This document shows, piece after piece, positions 7,836 through 16,673 of a DNA stretch of 22,052 nt. Source of the DNA: Methanobacterium sp. UBA353. Lineage in GTDB: Archaea; Methanobacteriota; Methanobacteria; Methanobacteriales; Methanobacteriaceae. The notes under the pieces are model-generated. The model was not told the DNA's origin, made no database searches, and saw nothing but the letters and a program-made list of their open reading frames with translations. Where the stretch lies: contig DALO01000025.1 of assembly GCA_002496805.1 (NCBI GenBank), positions 1-22,052 on the forward strand, given 5' to 3'. The position numbers and the translations under genes were made by a program. Each line of letters begins with the position of its first letter. Within the stretch, counting starts at the first letter, position 1.

Positions 7836-7905
7836 ATCCCGAAGTGGTTTGTAGACTTTTTTAGTTTCTTTTAATTTTTCAGGGGTATCTGATGCAGTGG
7901 AAATT

Positions 7906-8943
7906 TTAATCAGCTCCTATAGGTAACTGAGATGGTTTAACTGTGACGTGAATAACGCCAGTGTCTAGAGACAATGGGTCTAAAAGGAATCTGGCAACGT
8001 AATAACCTGCCACACCAAATGGACAAGTCTGGTAACAAATACTGCAGCGGAGACATTTTTCAGCATCTCTTATAACCACATCTTCTTCTTCATTATAGGT
8101 TATGGCTCCGGATGGACATTCATTGACACATAATTGGCAACGATTACATTTCTCATCATCCCAAGTAACTATGCGTAGTTTCAGCCGGTCAGTTATTTTC
8201 TGGAATATATCTAGTATTATATCATCATCTGACAGTATAGATCTGGCACGGTCTACCAGATCACCTATATCAAAATCAAATCTATAAACCTCATCATCTA
8301 GTAAATGACTGATGTCATCTCTTTTAGCCTCTATACTTTCTTCAAGAGAGTTAACAATGATTTTAATGATATCTTTTTGTTCCTGAACATGGTCAATGTA
8401 GATTCCCTTTATTGCCCCTTTCACCGGGCAACTATCCAGACAATCTCCACAAGCAATACACTTGGATTGATCAATAACAATTTTATTGTCTTCCTCAACA
8501 ATAGCACCTTCAACCTGACAAGCCTTAACACACTTTTTACAACGGATACAAAGATAATCATCAATAACAAACATCTTTTCGGTTGGTAAAATTGTGAAAT
8601 CTTCACGGATAAGATGGTTTTCACCACAAGTAAGTGTTTTCGGATCAGTCGGGCAAACTTCTGCACAGAATCCGCAGCGAATACAACCGCGGTTATTTAT
8701 TACAGGGTATGTTCGTCCTTCTTCCTCAGTATTATCCTCACTTCTAATAAGTTTTATAGCATGGGGGGCGGGACAAGCTGCAATACATGCACCACATGCA
8801 ATACAATACTCTGGGAATACTTGGGGAAAATCACGGAAACGTTCCGGTGTTTCAACGATTTCAGCGTTGGTCTTAGCTATAGCGAAACTTTCAGCCCACG
8901 ATTTTCGGGCAAATTCATAAAGATACCAGATTACTGATGACAT
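7906..8943 (-). CDS. ehaP: EhaP, polyferredoxin with six [4Fe-4S] motifs
   Basis: The 345-residue protein begins MSSVIWYLYEFARKSW, a conserved-looking start, and contains six cluster motifs: CIACGACIAACP, CIRCGFCAEVCP, CIRCKKCVKACQ, CIACGDCLDSCP, CNRCQLCVNECP and CLRCSICYQTCP. The third ends in Gln instead of Pro. A charged, cluster-free helical segment of about 70 residues separates motifs four and five. This fits the 6[4Fe-4S] polyferredoxin of the Eha complex, probably the electron relay next to EhaN/EhaO. The ATG at 8943 is chosen on N-terminal plausibility; ATG 8949 and TTG 8952 are alternatives. None has a good Shine-Dalgarno site, and a TATA-like element lies at leaderless distance. 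The 64-base gap to ehaO is one of the largest within the operon. Confidence 0.93.
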   Translation of the reverse strand: MSSVIWYLYEFARKSWAESFAIAKTNAEIVETPERFRDFPQVFPEYCIACGACIAACPAPHAIKLIRSEDNTEEEGRTYPVINNRGCIRCGFCAEVCPTDPKTLTCGENHLIREDFTILPTEKMFVIDDYLCIRCKKCVKACQVEGAIVEEDNKIVIDQSKCIACGDCLDSCPVKGAIKGIYIDHVQEQKDIIKIIVNSLEESIEAKRDDISHLLDDEVYRFDFDIGDLVDRARSILSDDDIILDIFQKITDRLKLRIVTWDDEKCNRCQLCVNECPSGAITYNEEEDVVIRDAEKCLRCSICYQTCPFGVAGYYVARFLLDPLSLDTGVIHVTVKPSQLPIGAD

Positions 8944-8964
8944 AGGCATCAACTTTGTGTTAGG

Positions 8965-8976
8965 AAATATATTTTC
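8965..8976 (-). promoter_or_regulatory. Possible internal promoter before ehaP
   Basis: The minus strand reads GAAAATATATTT at 8976-8965: a purine-rich BRE-like stretch followed by a TATA-like box. The box centre is about 26 bases before the preferred ehaP ATG, so a transcript from it would be leaderless or nearly so. Consistent with this, ehaP lacks a clear ribosome site. Confidence 0.35.
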
Positions 8977-9016
8977 TAATTTAATGATTCAATTTTGTCA
9001 ATTTTTCAATTAGCGA

Positions 9017-10149
9017 TTATTGGAGGTATTTAACTTTATGAAGTCCATCAAACTCCGTTTTTTCTCCTTTTTCATTAAGAATAATCACCCTTTCAGCACA
9101 AGCTACGCAGGGGTCAACACTGGCATAAGTAGCCACTGCATCAGCAACTGTTGCAACATCTTGTAACATGTACTTTCCACAAACATCGATGTTCATGATA
9201 CTGGGCGTTCTAATGGAAATGTTTTGTATGAGGTTTCCGTTGGTCTCAGCCATGTAAGCAAGTTCTCCTCTTGGTGCTTCATTTCTCCAATCTGCATATC
9301 CGGCTGGGATTGTTATTTTTTTACGGACATCTCCTGAGGGTATGTTTTCTATAATCTGTTTGATAATTTTGATGGATTCTGTGATTTCGTCAAAACGGTT
9401 CATAGTTCGGGCGAAGTTGTCACCCTCTTTTCTCCAGATAACTTTCCAGTCAAATTCATCTTTATAGGTATGATGTTCCTCACGGACGTCGTGTTTAAGA
9501 CCGGAACCTCTTCCAATTGGCCCAACAGCACGACCTTTAATGGCATCTTTCTTGCTCATTTTGCCAACATCTTTTGATCGGAGTGCTAAAAGTGGGCCTT
9601 CCTCGAACATCTCAACATATTTATCGTATTCTTTTTCTAAATTTGTAATTATTTGATATATGCTGTTAAGGTGTTTTTCTTCAGCGTCCATACGAACTCC
9701 ACCCACAACATTCCAGCCCATATTCACCCGATTACCTGTTAATAACTCAATAGCATCCATTATGGGCTCTCGTAAGTGTAACATGTACATGAACAATGTT
9801 TCATGCTCAATAGCCTTAAAGTAAGTTGAATTAGCAATAAAGTGGCTCTGTATTCTGTCCAGTTCATTGGTTAGAGATCTTAAGTATTGTGCTCTTAATG
9901 GAACTCTTTCCCCTGCGATTTTTTCAAAGGTCTCTGCGAAGGTCTGGGTGTGAATATATGAACATATTCCACATACTCGCTCTGAGAGATATATGCCTTT
10001 CTGCCATGTTTTACCTTCTATTACTCTTTCTATACCGCGATGGACATATCCAAAATCAATTTCTGCATTTATAACTTTTTCACCCTGTGTTTTAAGCTTT
10101 AAACGTACAGGTTCCTTTAATCCAGGGTGTATAGGTCCTATTGGAAGTA

Positions 10150-10153
<4 letters not shown>
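9017..10153 (-). CDS. ehaO: EhaO, [NiFe] hydrogenase large subunit
   Basis: EhaO is the catalytic large subunit of energy-converting hydrogenase A. The 378-residue product has the N-terminal nickel-ligand motif RVCGIC (Cys61, Cys64) and the C-terminal motif DPCVACAER (Cys349, Cys352), giving the four Cys that hold the Ni-Fe centre. It also shows the NuoD-like GPIHPGLKEP start and GYVHRGIE. The large subunit is cytoplasmic and pairs with EhaN. The ATG at 10153 overlaps the ehaN stop by 4 bp and follows a good GGGAGG site. A 28-residue upstream extension is open but overlaps ehaN and looks unconserved. After the last cysteine 26 residues remain; whether this tail is processed cannot be seen from sequence. 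Identification is confident. Confidence 0.97.
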
Positions 10154-11035
<882 letters not shown>

Positions 11036-11039
<4 letters not shown>

Positions 11040-11359
11040 AGGATCACCGTCCTAATTATCCAGATCATACCCGCAATTATAATACCAATAAATGTTTCGT
11101 TTCTACCGTAACCGGGCCTCATTCCTAGAACCAGTGCTAATAGAAACACACCAATGGTTATAGTGATATATGGCGCAATGAAAGGGATTAATATACTATT
11201 AAGTACCATAAACCAGCCCACCACAGCTGATATGAGGGCTAATATGTCTACATTTCCTATAGCGTAGGGAGCCTTATATTTTTTATAACTCATTACTAAT
11301 CCTAGGATGGATCCCAGTACAAAGGAAAGTATGTAAAGGAGATAAATTGTTTCACTCAT
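11036..11359 (-). CDS. ehaL: EhaL, small integral membrane subunit
   Basis: The 107-residue protein has about four membrane segments (about 3-22, 34-50, 55-78, 85-106) and a short KKYK loop after the first. It has no cofactor or metal motif. Operon position and length identify it as EhaL, one of the small membrane subunits found only in the Eha family; its precise job is unknown. Start ATG 11359 follows GGTGATTTA. It is 10 bases after ehaK and overlaps ehaM by 4 bp. Confidence 0.85.
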
Positions 11360-11369
11360 TAAATCACCA

Positions 11370-11630
11370 TTAAACCGGACGATAAAGGTAAATGAAAGAT
11401 GCTATGAAAGCTAAAAGGGTCAAAATCATCACCCAGTTTTCGCCATTTTCTGATAAATGTATTGCTCTTTTTTTATAAAGGAAATAAGTAATTATCATCA
11501 ATATTAAAACCGCCAGGGTTAGAGGTAAAACTACGATCCACTGTAATAAAACTGCCAAACCACTGGCTAGAACAGCTCCAAAGATTGCCAGAGTCATTAA
11601 GAACACTGTGTCCTTTTCTTCAATTTCCAT
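11370..11630 (-). CDS. ehaK: EhaK, small integral membrane subunit
   Basis: The 86-residue product starts with an acidic MEIEEKD segment, followed by three hydrophobic spans (about 8-28, 30-48, 65-82). A basic LYKKRAIHLSENGENW loop lies between the second and third. No functional motif is visible. Identification is by position between ehaJ and ehaL and by length. Start ATG 11630 is preceded by AAGGAG. It is probably part of the membrane arm. Confidence 0.82.
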   Translation of the reverse strand: MEIEEKDTVFLMTLAIFGAVLASGLAVLLQWIVVLPLTLAVLILMIITYFLYKKRAIHLSENGENWVMILTLLAFIASFIYLYRPV

Positions 11631-11649
11631 TTTTATTATTCTCCTTATA

Positions 11650-12507
11650 TTATAGTAGCAGAATTAAGGAACCTACTACTCCGATTAATGCTAAACTGGC
11701 TTGCATCATAATTGAATGATTTGGGTTTAGGATGGGTGTTGTGGCATTGATAAAAGCCACGACTGTTGACAAAATAACCATTCCTACCAAGTACATTAAC
11801 GGATTCAAACCTCCAATAAAAACGGTTAAAAACACCCAGAGAAGCATGTACCATGCTATTGATTCAGAAATCATCAGATAACCCCTGAGTAATCCGAAAT
11901 GTTCAGTTTCGTAACCTGAAATAATATCTTTACCTTTGGTAATAGCGAAAGGGGAATAAGGGGCTTTTGACAATATCAATACAAAAAACATGGCTGCTGC
12001 CAGTGGTATGCTATATATTAAGGGGCCGTTAGTAGTTTGGAAACCAATAATTTGAGATAGGTCCATGGTTCCAGTTTTGAAGTAGATAATGATGAGCACT
12101 GCAAATAAAGGGACCTCGGCTGCTGCTGAAAAAACTGCTCTCACACAACTTAATTTACCATAAGGTGAGCCAGAAGATGAACCAGCATTATGTTCCACAA
12201 TCTTGTGTAGAGCGTAAATTGCAAAGATCAGTAACAGTGATCCTTGGGTAACCGGACCAACAATAACAGCAGAAACCCATATCACACATAACATTGCAGT
12301 TATGGCTATGTAAAATGGCATTGCCGCAGTTTTAGGGAATGATGATTCCTTTACGAAGAATTTGAATGTGTGTAGGAGGTGTTGGATGACAGGAGGGCCT
12401 GGTCGCATTTGTATTCTGGCCATTATTTTCCTCTGCAATCCGAAAAGGATACTCCCCATCAGAAACGCGATGAGAACATTTAACAGAATGTTTGCCATGA
12501 GATTCAA
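11650..12507 (-). CDS. ehaJ: EhaJ, NuoH/HyfC-like membrane subunit
   Basis: EhaJ is one of the two conserved membrane subunits shared with complex I, homologous to NuoH, which links the hydrogenase module to the ion-translocating part. The protein has about eight membrane spans, the early cytoplasmic motif RIQMRPGPPVIQ, and the later loop SKAPYSPFAITKGKDIISGY followed by ETEHFG, equivalent to the acidic loop of NuoH. The start is uncertain. TTG 12507 is preferred because GGTG lies 6 bases upstream, as in ehaM. GTG 12516 overlaps this site, and ATG 12498 is further away. The 28-base gap before it carries an A11 run on the coding strand. Length of about 285 residues is normal for this family. 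Confidence 0.93.
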   Translation of the reverse strand: MNLMANILLNVLIAFLMGSILFGLQRKIMARIQMRPGPPVIQHLLHTFKFFVKESSFPKTAAMPFYIAITAMLCVIWVSAVIVGPVTQGSLLLIFAIYALHKIVEHNAGSSSGSPYGKLSCVRAVFSAAAEVPLFAVLIIIYFKTGTMDLSQIIGFQTTNGPLIYSIPLAAAMFFVLILSKAPYSPFAITKGKDIISGYETEHFGLLRGYLMISESIAWYMLLWVFLTVFIGGLNPLMYLVGMVILSTVVAFINATTPILNPNHSIMMQASLALIGVVGSLILLL

Positions 12508-12544
12508 TATGATCACCGATTAGCTAATTTTTTTTTTTAATTGG

Positions 12545-12760
12545 TCAGTATCCGATAAATGGTTCCCTGATCTTATCTTCTTCTTCCTCTTTTGGACCTT
12601 TTTTCATCACTATCAATCCAAAGGAGAGTATTCCGGAAGGTATGAATATAATGGAAATTCCGTAAACTACCCAGTTGGCTGGGTTAAACAGGAGGCCATA
12701 TGCGATACTTGCCACTGAGATGATGAATATTAAATAACTTGAAATTTGTAATTTATCCAT
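12545..12760 (-). CDS. ehaI: EhaI, small integral membrane subunit
   Basis: The 71-residue protein has two membrane spans (about 8-24 and 30-52), then a charged tail with KKGPKEEEEDKIREP. No known motif is seen. Name rests on position between ehaH and ehaJ. ATG 12760 has a GGTGAAATA ribosome site. A gap of 60 bases to ehaH is the longest in the membrane-subunit part. Confidence 0.8.
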   Translation of the reverse strand: MDKLQISSYLIFIISVASIAYGLLFNPANWVVYGISIIFIPSGILSFGLIVMKKGPKEEEEDKIREPFIGY

Positions 12761-12820
12761 TATTTCACCGATTATCAGATTTTTATTTTAAATTTCACAG
12801 TTTCATTCATAAATTTGATC

Positions 12821-13498
12821 TTAGAACGGTTTGTTGATGATTAAAAGTATTTCAATCACTCTAACAATCACCAGAAGTGAACTTAAGTGGATGATTAGGA
12901 GAAAAGGGGAACCAGGAGTTCGGAACATCTCGGCCTTGGTTGCATAAAATGGTGCCACTCCAGTTTCACCAGCTACTCCAATGAATAAAAGGAGTGAACC
13001 AAAAACCATCATGAAAGTGGTGGGTAAATCCACGATTTCTAATAGACTGATGGTTCCAGTTGATGCTAATATCATGGCTGCACCACCAAATAGGGGTAAA
13101 GTAGCAATCATGGCAACTAAACCATATTGAAAAGCAGCATCCAGAACATCAACTTGTTTAACTGCGGCAACAATACCAATGTTAACTATACCAATCAAAC
13201 AAACAAATAATGTGAAGTTAAAGAGGTCTCCTGTGATCATTGCGCCTGCAGTTGCCAGACCACATACAATCGCTAGGAATCTCCTTATTTTGAATTCACT
13301 TTTATCTACTTTCACTTCTCTATCCTTTAAAGTACCAAAACCGGCTTCAACTTGGGTTTCTGTCTTGCTTATGGCGATGATAGTAGTAAAGGCCAAGGTA
13401 CTTGCGAACATGAAAAGGTTAAGAGGTGCCAGATACAGGACAATATCTCCCAAGGGAATGTATCCCAATAACTGTTGACCCAATATCGTGATATCCAT
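12821..13498 (-). CDS. ehaH: EhaH, NuoL/M/N (MrpD)-like membrane subunit, short form
   Basis: EhaH corresponds to the antiporter-like subunits of complex I and Mrp, the likely site of ion movement. The 225-residue protein has about six membrane spans and keeps GAMITGDLFNFTLFVCLIGI in the centre and ETGVAPFYATKAEMFRTPGSP near 175-197. It is less than half the length of NuoN or MrpD. This shortness is a family feature of EhaH, not a truncation here, because the gene ends are intact. ATG 13498 follows a GGTG element. The N-terminal 70 residues include a charged segment (KDREVKVDKSEFKIRR) between spans. Confidence 0.88.
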   Translation of the reverse strand: MDITILGQQLLGYIPLGDIVLYLAPLNLFMFASTLAFTTIIAISKTETQVEAGFGTLKDREVKVDKSEFKIRRFLAIVCGLATAGAMITGDLFNFTLFVCLIGIVNIGIVAAVKQVDVLDAAFQYGLVAMIATLPLFGGAAMILASTGTISLLEIVDLPTTFMMVFGSLLLFIGVAGETGVAPFYATKAEMFRTPGSPFLLIIHLSSLLVIVRVIEILLIINKPF

Positions 13499-13523
13499 TT
13501 TTTAACACCTTAATAATTTATTC

Positions 13524-14204
13524 TTACTTTTTACTGAATTCTTCTCGACCAATAACGCCTATCAGTCCGGCTTTAAAGGCAACTTTAATGAAAATACCGA
13601 ATGCTGCCAGGAACAAAGCTAGTAACCAGTACTGGGGAAACACGAAAAATACAAGGAATCCCACCAACCATAAACACCAGGCAATACCAGATACTCCTGC
13701 AATTCCTTCCCAAGTATTTGCTGGAACTCCTCGCATTCTTTTGGATAAAACATAAAACAATATACCCCCACCTGCTACGGCTCCCCCTGTAAATCCACTA
13801 AGAAAGGCTCCGTGCACTATTAATATTAGAGCTAGGAATGTTGGGGCGGTGGTCATAATTTCCATGTCCATTGATAAAGGTAAAGGGATCAATTCTGCAT
13901 TTTTACCTTTCTTCTTCATTTCTCTGCTCATGAGTATCTCAGAAATTGCCAGGATCTCGGCAAGTTCCACCACTAGCCCTGGAAGTATAATTGCTTCTGC
14001 CAAGTCAGTTCCCACAGCTGCTACGAGTATCAACATACCAACACCCACAATATCTGTTAATATAAGGGCATTTAAATCATTTTTTTGGTATGCAATGGCC
14101 ATTAGTCCTATTATCCCCACAATTAAACCGGTGAATATTGCTGGAACGAATAGTGAAACCACTACCGGGGAAACAACTCCAGGAACGAGTACTGATGCGC
14201 TCAT
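13524..14204 (-). CDS. ehaG: EhaG, integral membrane subunit
   Basis: The 226-residue protein has about six membrane spans. The first half (GLIVGIIGLMAIAYQKNDLN, then LAEAIILPGLVVELAEILAI) recalls NuoK/MrpC-type subunits with a buried acidic residue; this similarity is inferred by eye. The start is ATG 14204, with AGGAGG upstream and a 4-bp overlap with the ehaF stop. A 14-residue upstream extension (MGGPTLYHEKEGRR) lies within ehaF and is rejected. Name follows operon order. Confidence 0.87.
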   Translation of the reverse strand: MSASVLVPGVVSPVVVSLFVPAIFTGLIVGIIGLMAIAYQKNDLNALILTDIVGVGMLILVAAVGTDLAEAIILPGLVVELAEILAISEILMSREMKKKGKNAELIPLPLSMDMEIMTTAPTFLALILIVHGAFLSGFTGGAVAGGGILFYVLSKRMRGVPANTWEGIAGVSGIAWCLWLVGFLVFFVFPQYWLLALFLAAFGIFIKVAFKAGLIGVIGREEFSKK

Positions 14205-14686
14205 TCTTCTTCCCTCCTTTTCATGGTAAAGTGTAGGGCCACCCATGATGCCACTACAAAAGCCATCATGAGTATGCTGGACTCAAGCACAGTGTCAAAT
14301 CCTCGAGAGTAGTATAAAATTTCATCTATTAATCCACCAGGGGATGAGTAAATTGATGTACCATAATAAAGAGTGGTTTTGCTGACACCTATTCCAATGG
14401 GGGACACGTAACTGGTTACCATTCCAGCTTTCTCTGAAAAGTGAGGATACTGTGATTTTATAATTCCTGGTTCTTTAAGAGGTACACCGCCACGGTCATA
14501 AGGGGCAAAAGGGTCCTGCTGGTTTACCTGTAATTGTGGTTCTGGTCGTGGATATAATTGCTGGTCATTAAGTGCCAAAGGCACAATAAAACCTACAAGT
14601 AATAAAACTCCAAGAATAACAGAATAAAACCGGGGGATACGTTTAGGTGTGGCCAAAGAATTCCAGAGTCTACCTATTCTACTCAT
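14201..14686 (-). CDS. ehaF: EhaF, membrane subunit with a large loop, Mrp/Mbh-like C-terminus
   Basis: The 161-residue protein has one span at about 20-40, a loop of about 90 polar residues rich in Pro, Tyr and Gly (PRPEPQLQVNQQDPFAPYD at its start), and a last span at about 134-155. The segment RGFDTVLESSILM before the last span resembles the FRGFDTLGE motif of Mrp/Mbh subunits, which suggests descent from an Mrp antiporter module. The loop is probably extracytoplasmic. ATG 14686 overlaps the ehaE stop (ATGA), with a GGGGG element upstream. Confidence 0.85.
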   Translation of the reverse strand: MSRIGRLWNSLATPKRIPRFYSVILGVLLLVGFIVPLALNDQQLYPRPEPQLQVNQQDPFAPYDRGGVPLKEPGIIKSQYPHFSEKAGMVTSYVSPIGIGVSKTTLYYGTSIYSSPGGLIDEILYYSRGFDTVLESSILMMAFVVASWVALHFTMKRREEE

Positions 14687-14943
14687 AATTCAGCCCCCAC
14701 TTCTTCTAATCTAACAATAGCTCTAAGCAATATCATTGTGATGATTGCAGTTGCTGCAATGAAAGTCAAAAGTCCAATGGTGTGATTGTAGGTTAAAAAT
14801 ATTAGTGAAACACCAACTGCAGCCACTTCCGTGTTCAAAGTCCTTGTTATGGGATCTTTAACTCCTGGACCTAAAGCTGTTCCAAGACTGCCCAGTATGG
14901 TGAGTGCCACACCAGTATAAAACCATATGTAAATATCAAACAA
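14683..14943 (-). CDS. ehaE: EhaE, small membrane subunit, TTG start
   Basis: The 86-residue protein has three membrane spans (about 5-24, 36-52, 55-76), with the loop GPGVKDPITRTLNTEVAAVG between the first two, similar in style to MrpB/MrpG-type subunits. The frame is open further upstream to an ATG at 14988, giving 15 basic residues, but that would overlap ehaD by 53 bases. The TTG at 14943 overlaps ehaD by only 8 bases, lies just after a GGGGGAAGGG element, and gives the expected start at FDIYIWFYTG, so it is preferred. Name is by position. Confidence 0.82.
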   Translation of the reverse strand: MFDIYIWFYTGVALTILGSLGTALGPGVKDPITRTLNTEVAAVGVSLIFLTYNHTIGLLTFIAATAIITMILLRAIVRLEEVGAEL

Positions 14944-15220
14944 AGTTCCCTTCCCCCTGGGATTCTTGGTTTTTCTTTCTAACCTCATTAATCTTTATAA
15001 TTCCTATGAGTAAGATCACTGTGGAAATAGGGTCGAAAATTGCTGCAACCATGGCCACATCCAAATATTTGGCTGCCACTATCATTCCGATGAATCCTCC
15101 CTGGAGAAGTGCAAACATGATGACTTTATCAAGTGGTTTTGCCAGGGCAATGATCCCTGCAGCCCCAATTAGGGTTAATGCTGCAGATACTGTGGTTAAA
15201 TTTATAAAATCTAAGTACAT
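14936..15220 (-). CDS. ehaD: EhaD, small membrane subunit
   Basis: This 94-residue protein has three membrane spans (about 5-25, 29-50, 54-76) and a basic tail (EVRKKNQESQGEG). The pattern ALAKPLDKVIMFALLQGGFI, then AAIFDPISTVILLIGIIKI, resembles the MbhD/MrpA C-terminal type of subunit. ATG 15220 has GGTGAAATAAT upstream and follows ehaC with a one-base gap. Name is by operon order. Confidence 0.83.
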   Translation of the reverse strand: MYLDFINLTTVSAALTLIGAAGIIALAKPLDKVIMFALLQGGFIGMIVAAKYLDVAMVAAIFDPISTVILLIGIIKINEVRKKNQESQGEGNFV

Positions 15221-15221
15221 A

Positions 15222-15470
15222 TTATTTCACCATGATCTCTTCTTTTACCCTTCCTAAGGAGTAAGCAATGGCGTTAGAGCTTAATGTTGATGTTACGAAG
15301 AATGTAATGGCAATAATTGCTCCAAAAGGTGTTTTAATGTATAAACCTATAATCGCAGACATGCTAAAGCCGATAACGTTAAGGTAAAGAAGCCTTTCCT
15401 CGCGATTCTGAGCCAAAAGCGTACGCAATGCCATTAAAATTACTATTATGCCCAATATCTCAATTAACAT
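15222..15470 (-). CDS. ehaC: EhaC, small membrane subunit
   Basis: The 82-residue protein has three hydrophobic spans (about 2-16, 28-46, 49-68) with the charged stretch AQNREERLLYLN between the first two. There is no cofactor motif. Start ATG 15470 has GGTG seven bases upstream, and the gene lies 10 bases after ehaB. Identified by position and size. Confidence 0.83.
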   Translation of the reverse strand: MLIEILGIIVILMALRTLLAQNREERLLYLNVIGFSMSAIIGLYIKTPFGAIIAITFFVTSTLSSNAIAYSLGRVKEEIMVK

Positions 15471-15480
15471 GATTTAGCAC

Positions 15481-15976
15481 CTATGATATCTTGGTATATC
15501 TCCCCATTTTTTTCGCCAGCTTTCCCAAAAGACGGGAAGCACCTGTATGATAAAGGCCTTGAATGGTGAGAATAGCCAGAACCATCCCTACAATGAAGAA
15601 TTCAGGTTTGAAACCAACAAATGAAGTTAAATAAATAATTACTGTAATACTGAGTGCTCCGATGGTGCCAGCATATCCTGGGTCAGCGCAAATTCTGTTT
15701 CCGAAGTAAACTAAAACAGCAGCAATTAATCCCCCTTCAGGCATGCCTATGGCATAGCAAGCAATTGAAGCAAGTAAAGTTCCGGCAGATGCATCAGGAG
15801 AACATACAATGTTACCTTGGAAAAATCCTCCTGCAAGATCCCCTCCTCTTTTTTGAACAGATCTACCAATAACTTCTGCTCCTTTCACTCCCGGTGACTC
15901 TGGAAGACCCATCCATGTATCAATGAGAACGAAGTTAAACCAAGATATAATGGCTGCCAGTACAATGCCTAATATT

Positions 15977-15984
<8 letters not shown>
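15481..15984 (-). CDS. ehaB: EhaB, integral membrane subunit
   Basis: The protein is 167 residues from ATG 15984 and 170 from ATG 15993. It has an N-terminal span, a Gly-rich polar segment (LPESPGVKGAEVIGRSVQKR), then about four spans. Two Cys-containing stretches lie in or near the spans (GNIVCSPDASAGTLLASIAC). ATG 15984 is preferred because AGGGGG lies 9 bases upstream, whereas 15993 directly abuts that element. It overlaps ehaA by 8 bases. Operon position gives the name; biochemical role is unknown. Confidence 0.85.
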
Positions 15985-16287
<303 letters not shown>

Positions 16288-16294
16288 CTTTTTA

Positions 16295-16309
16295 TATATA
16301 AATGTTTTC
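16295..16309 (-). promoter_or_regulatory. Promoter of the eha operon (BRE plus TATA box)
   Basis: The minus strand reads GAAAAC (BRE-like, 16309-16304), then ATTTATATA (16303-16295), a near-ideal archaeal TATA box. Transcription would begin about 25 bases after the box centre, around 16273, only a few bases before the ehaA ATG. Confidence 0.6.
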
Positions 16310-16335
16310 AATTTAGGGCATTTTTCCAGAACTTT

Positions 16336-16376
16336 CAATTAATAAAGCAGCAATCTATTGATAGCAGTATTAATTG
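16336..16376. repeat. 9-bp inverted repeat upstream of the eha promoter
   Basis: CAATTAATA at 16336-16344 and its exact complement TATTAATTG at 16368-16376 are separated by 23 bases. Half-site centres are 32 bases apart, about three helical turns, which is compatible with a dimeric regulator bound 30-80 bases upstream of the TATA box. In DNA this AT-rich, chance is possible. Confidence 0.35.
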
Positions 16377-16663
16377 CTTATAACTCATTTAATTATATTA
16401 ATAATGCTTTATTCGAAGAATACAAAGATTTACAAGACAAAAATTTTAACATTTTACATTCTTTATTTTTTGGATTAGAATGTTTTAAATCTTTCGCTTA
16501 AATCTTTAAACTTCTGTCTGTGAGAAGGTAAGAATAGATTCACAGAATATTTCAGCAGATGAAAATCCAAAACAATAGATAACTTTCCTATTTGAGCTTC
16601 AATATATTTTTTAAAAAAAAATTTCAAGAATTGCCAAACATTAGATATTATGTGTTCATGAAC

Positions 16664-16673
16664 AAAAAAAAAA
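16664..16673 (-). terminator. Oligo-T terminator of the GT39-like gene
   Basis: A T10 tract on the minus strand lies about 80 bases past the stop codon at 16752. A second T9 tract follows at 16613-16621. Confidence 0.45.

Noticed and set aside
8305..8937. Several open frames on the opposite strand of ehaP
   Set aside because: They mirror the cysteine-rich codons of ehaP, have no ribosome sites, and their products look unlike real proteins. They are shadows.
12528..12538. T11 run as a terminator between ehaI and ehaJ
   Set aside because: The T run is on the plus strand; the genes are on the minus strand, where it is an A11 run and cannot act as an oligo-T stop.
12821..13498. EhaH as a truncated pseudogene of an antiporter subunit
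   Set aside because: Its start, stop and neighbours are intact, and a short EhaH is the family norm.
14944..14988. 15-residue basic N-terminal extension of EhaE from ATG 14988
   Set aside because: It would overlap ehaD by 53 bases; the TTG at 14943 gives an 8-bp overlap, a G-rich ribosome site and a better N-terminus.
16336..16376. Start of a CRISPR array or tRNA in the long intergenic region
   Set aside because: There is only one inverted repeat and one short direct repeat; no regular repeat-spacer pattern and no cloverleaf could be found.
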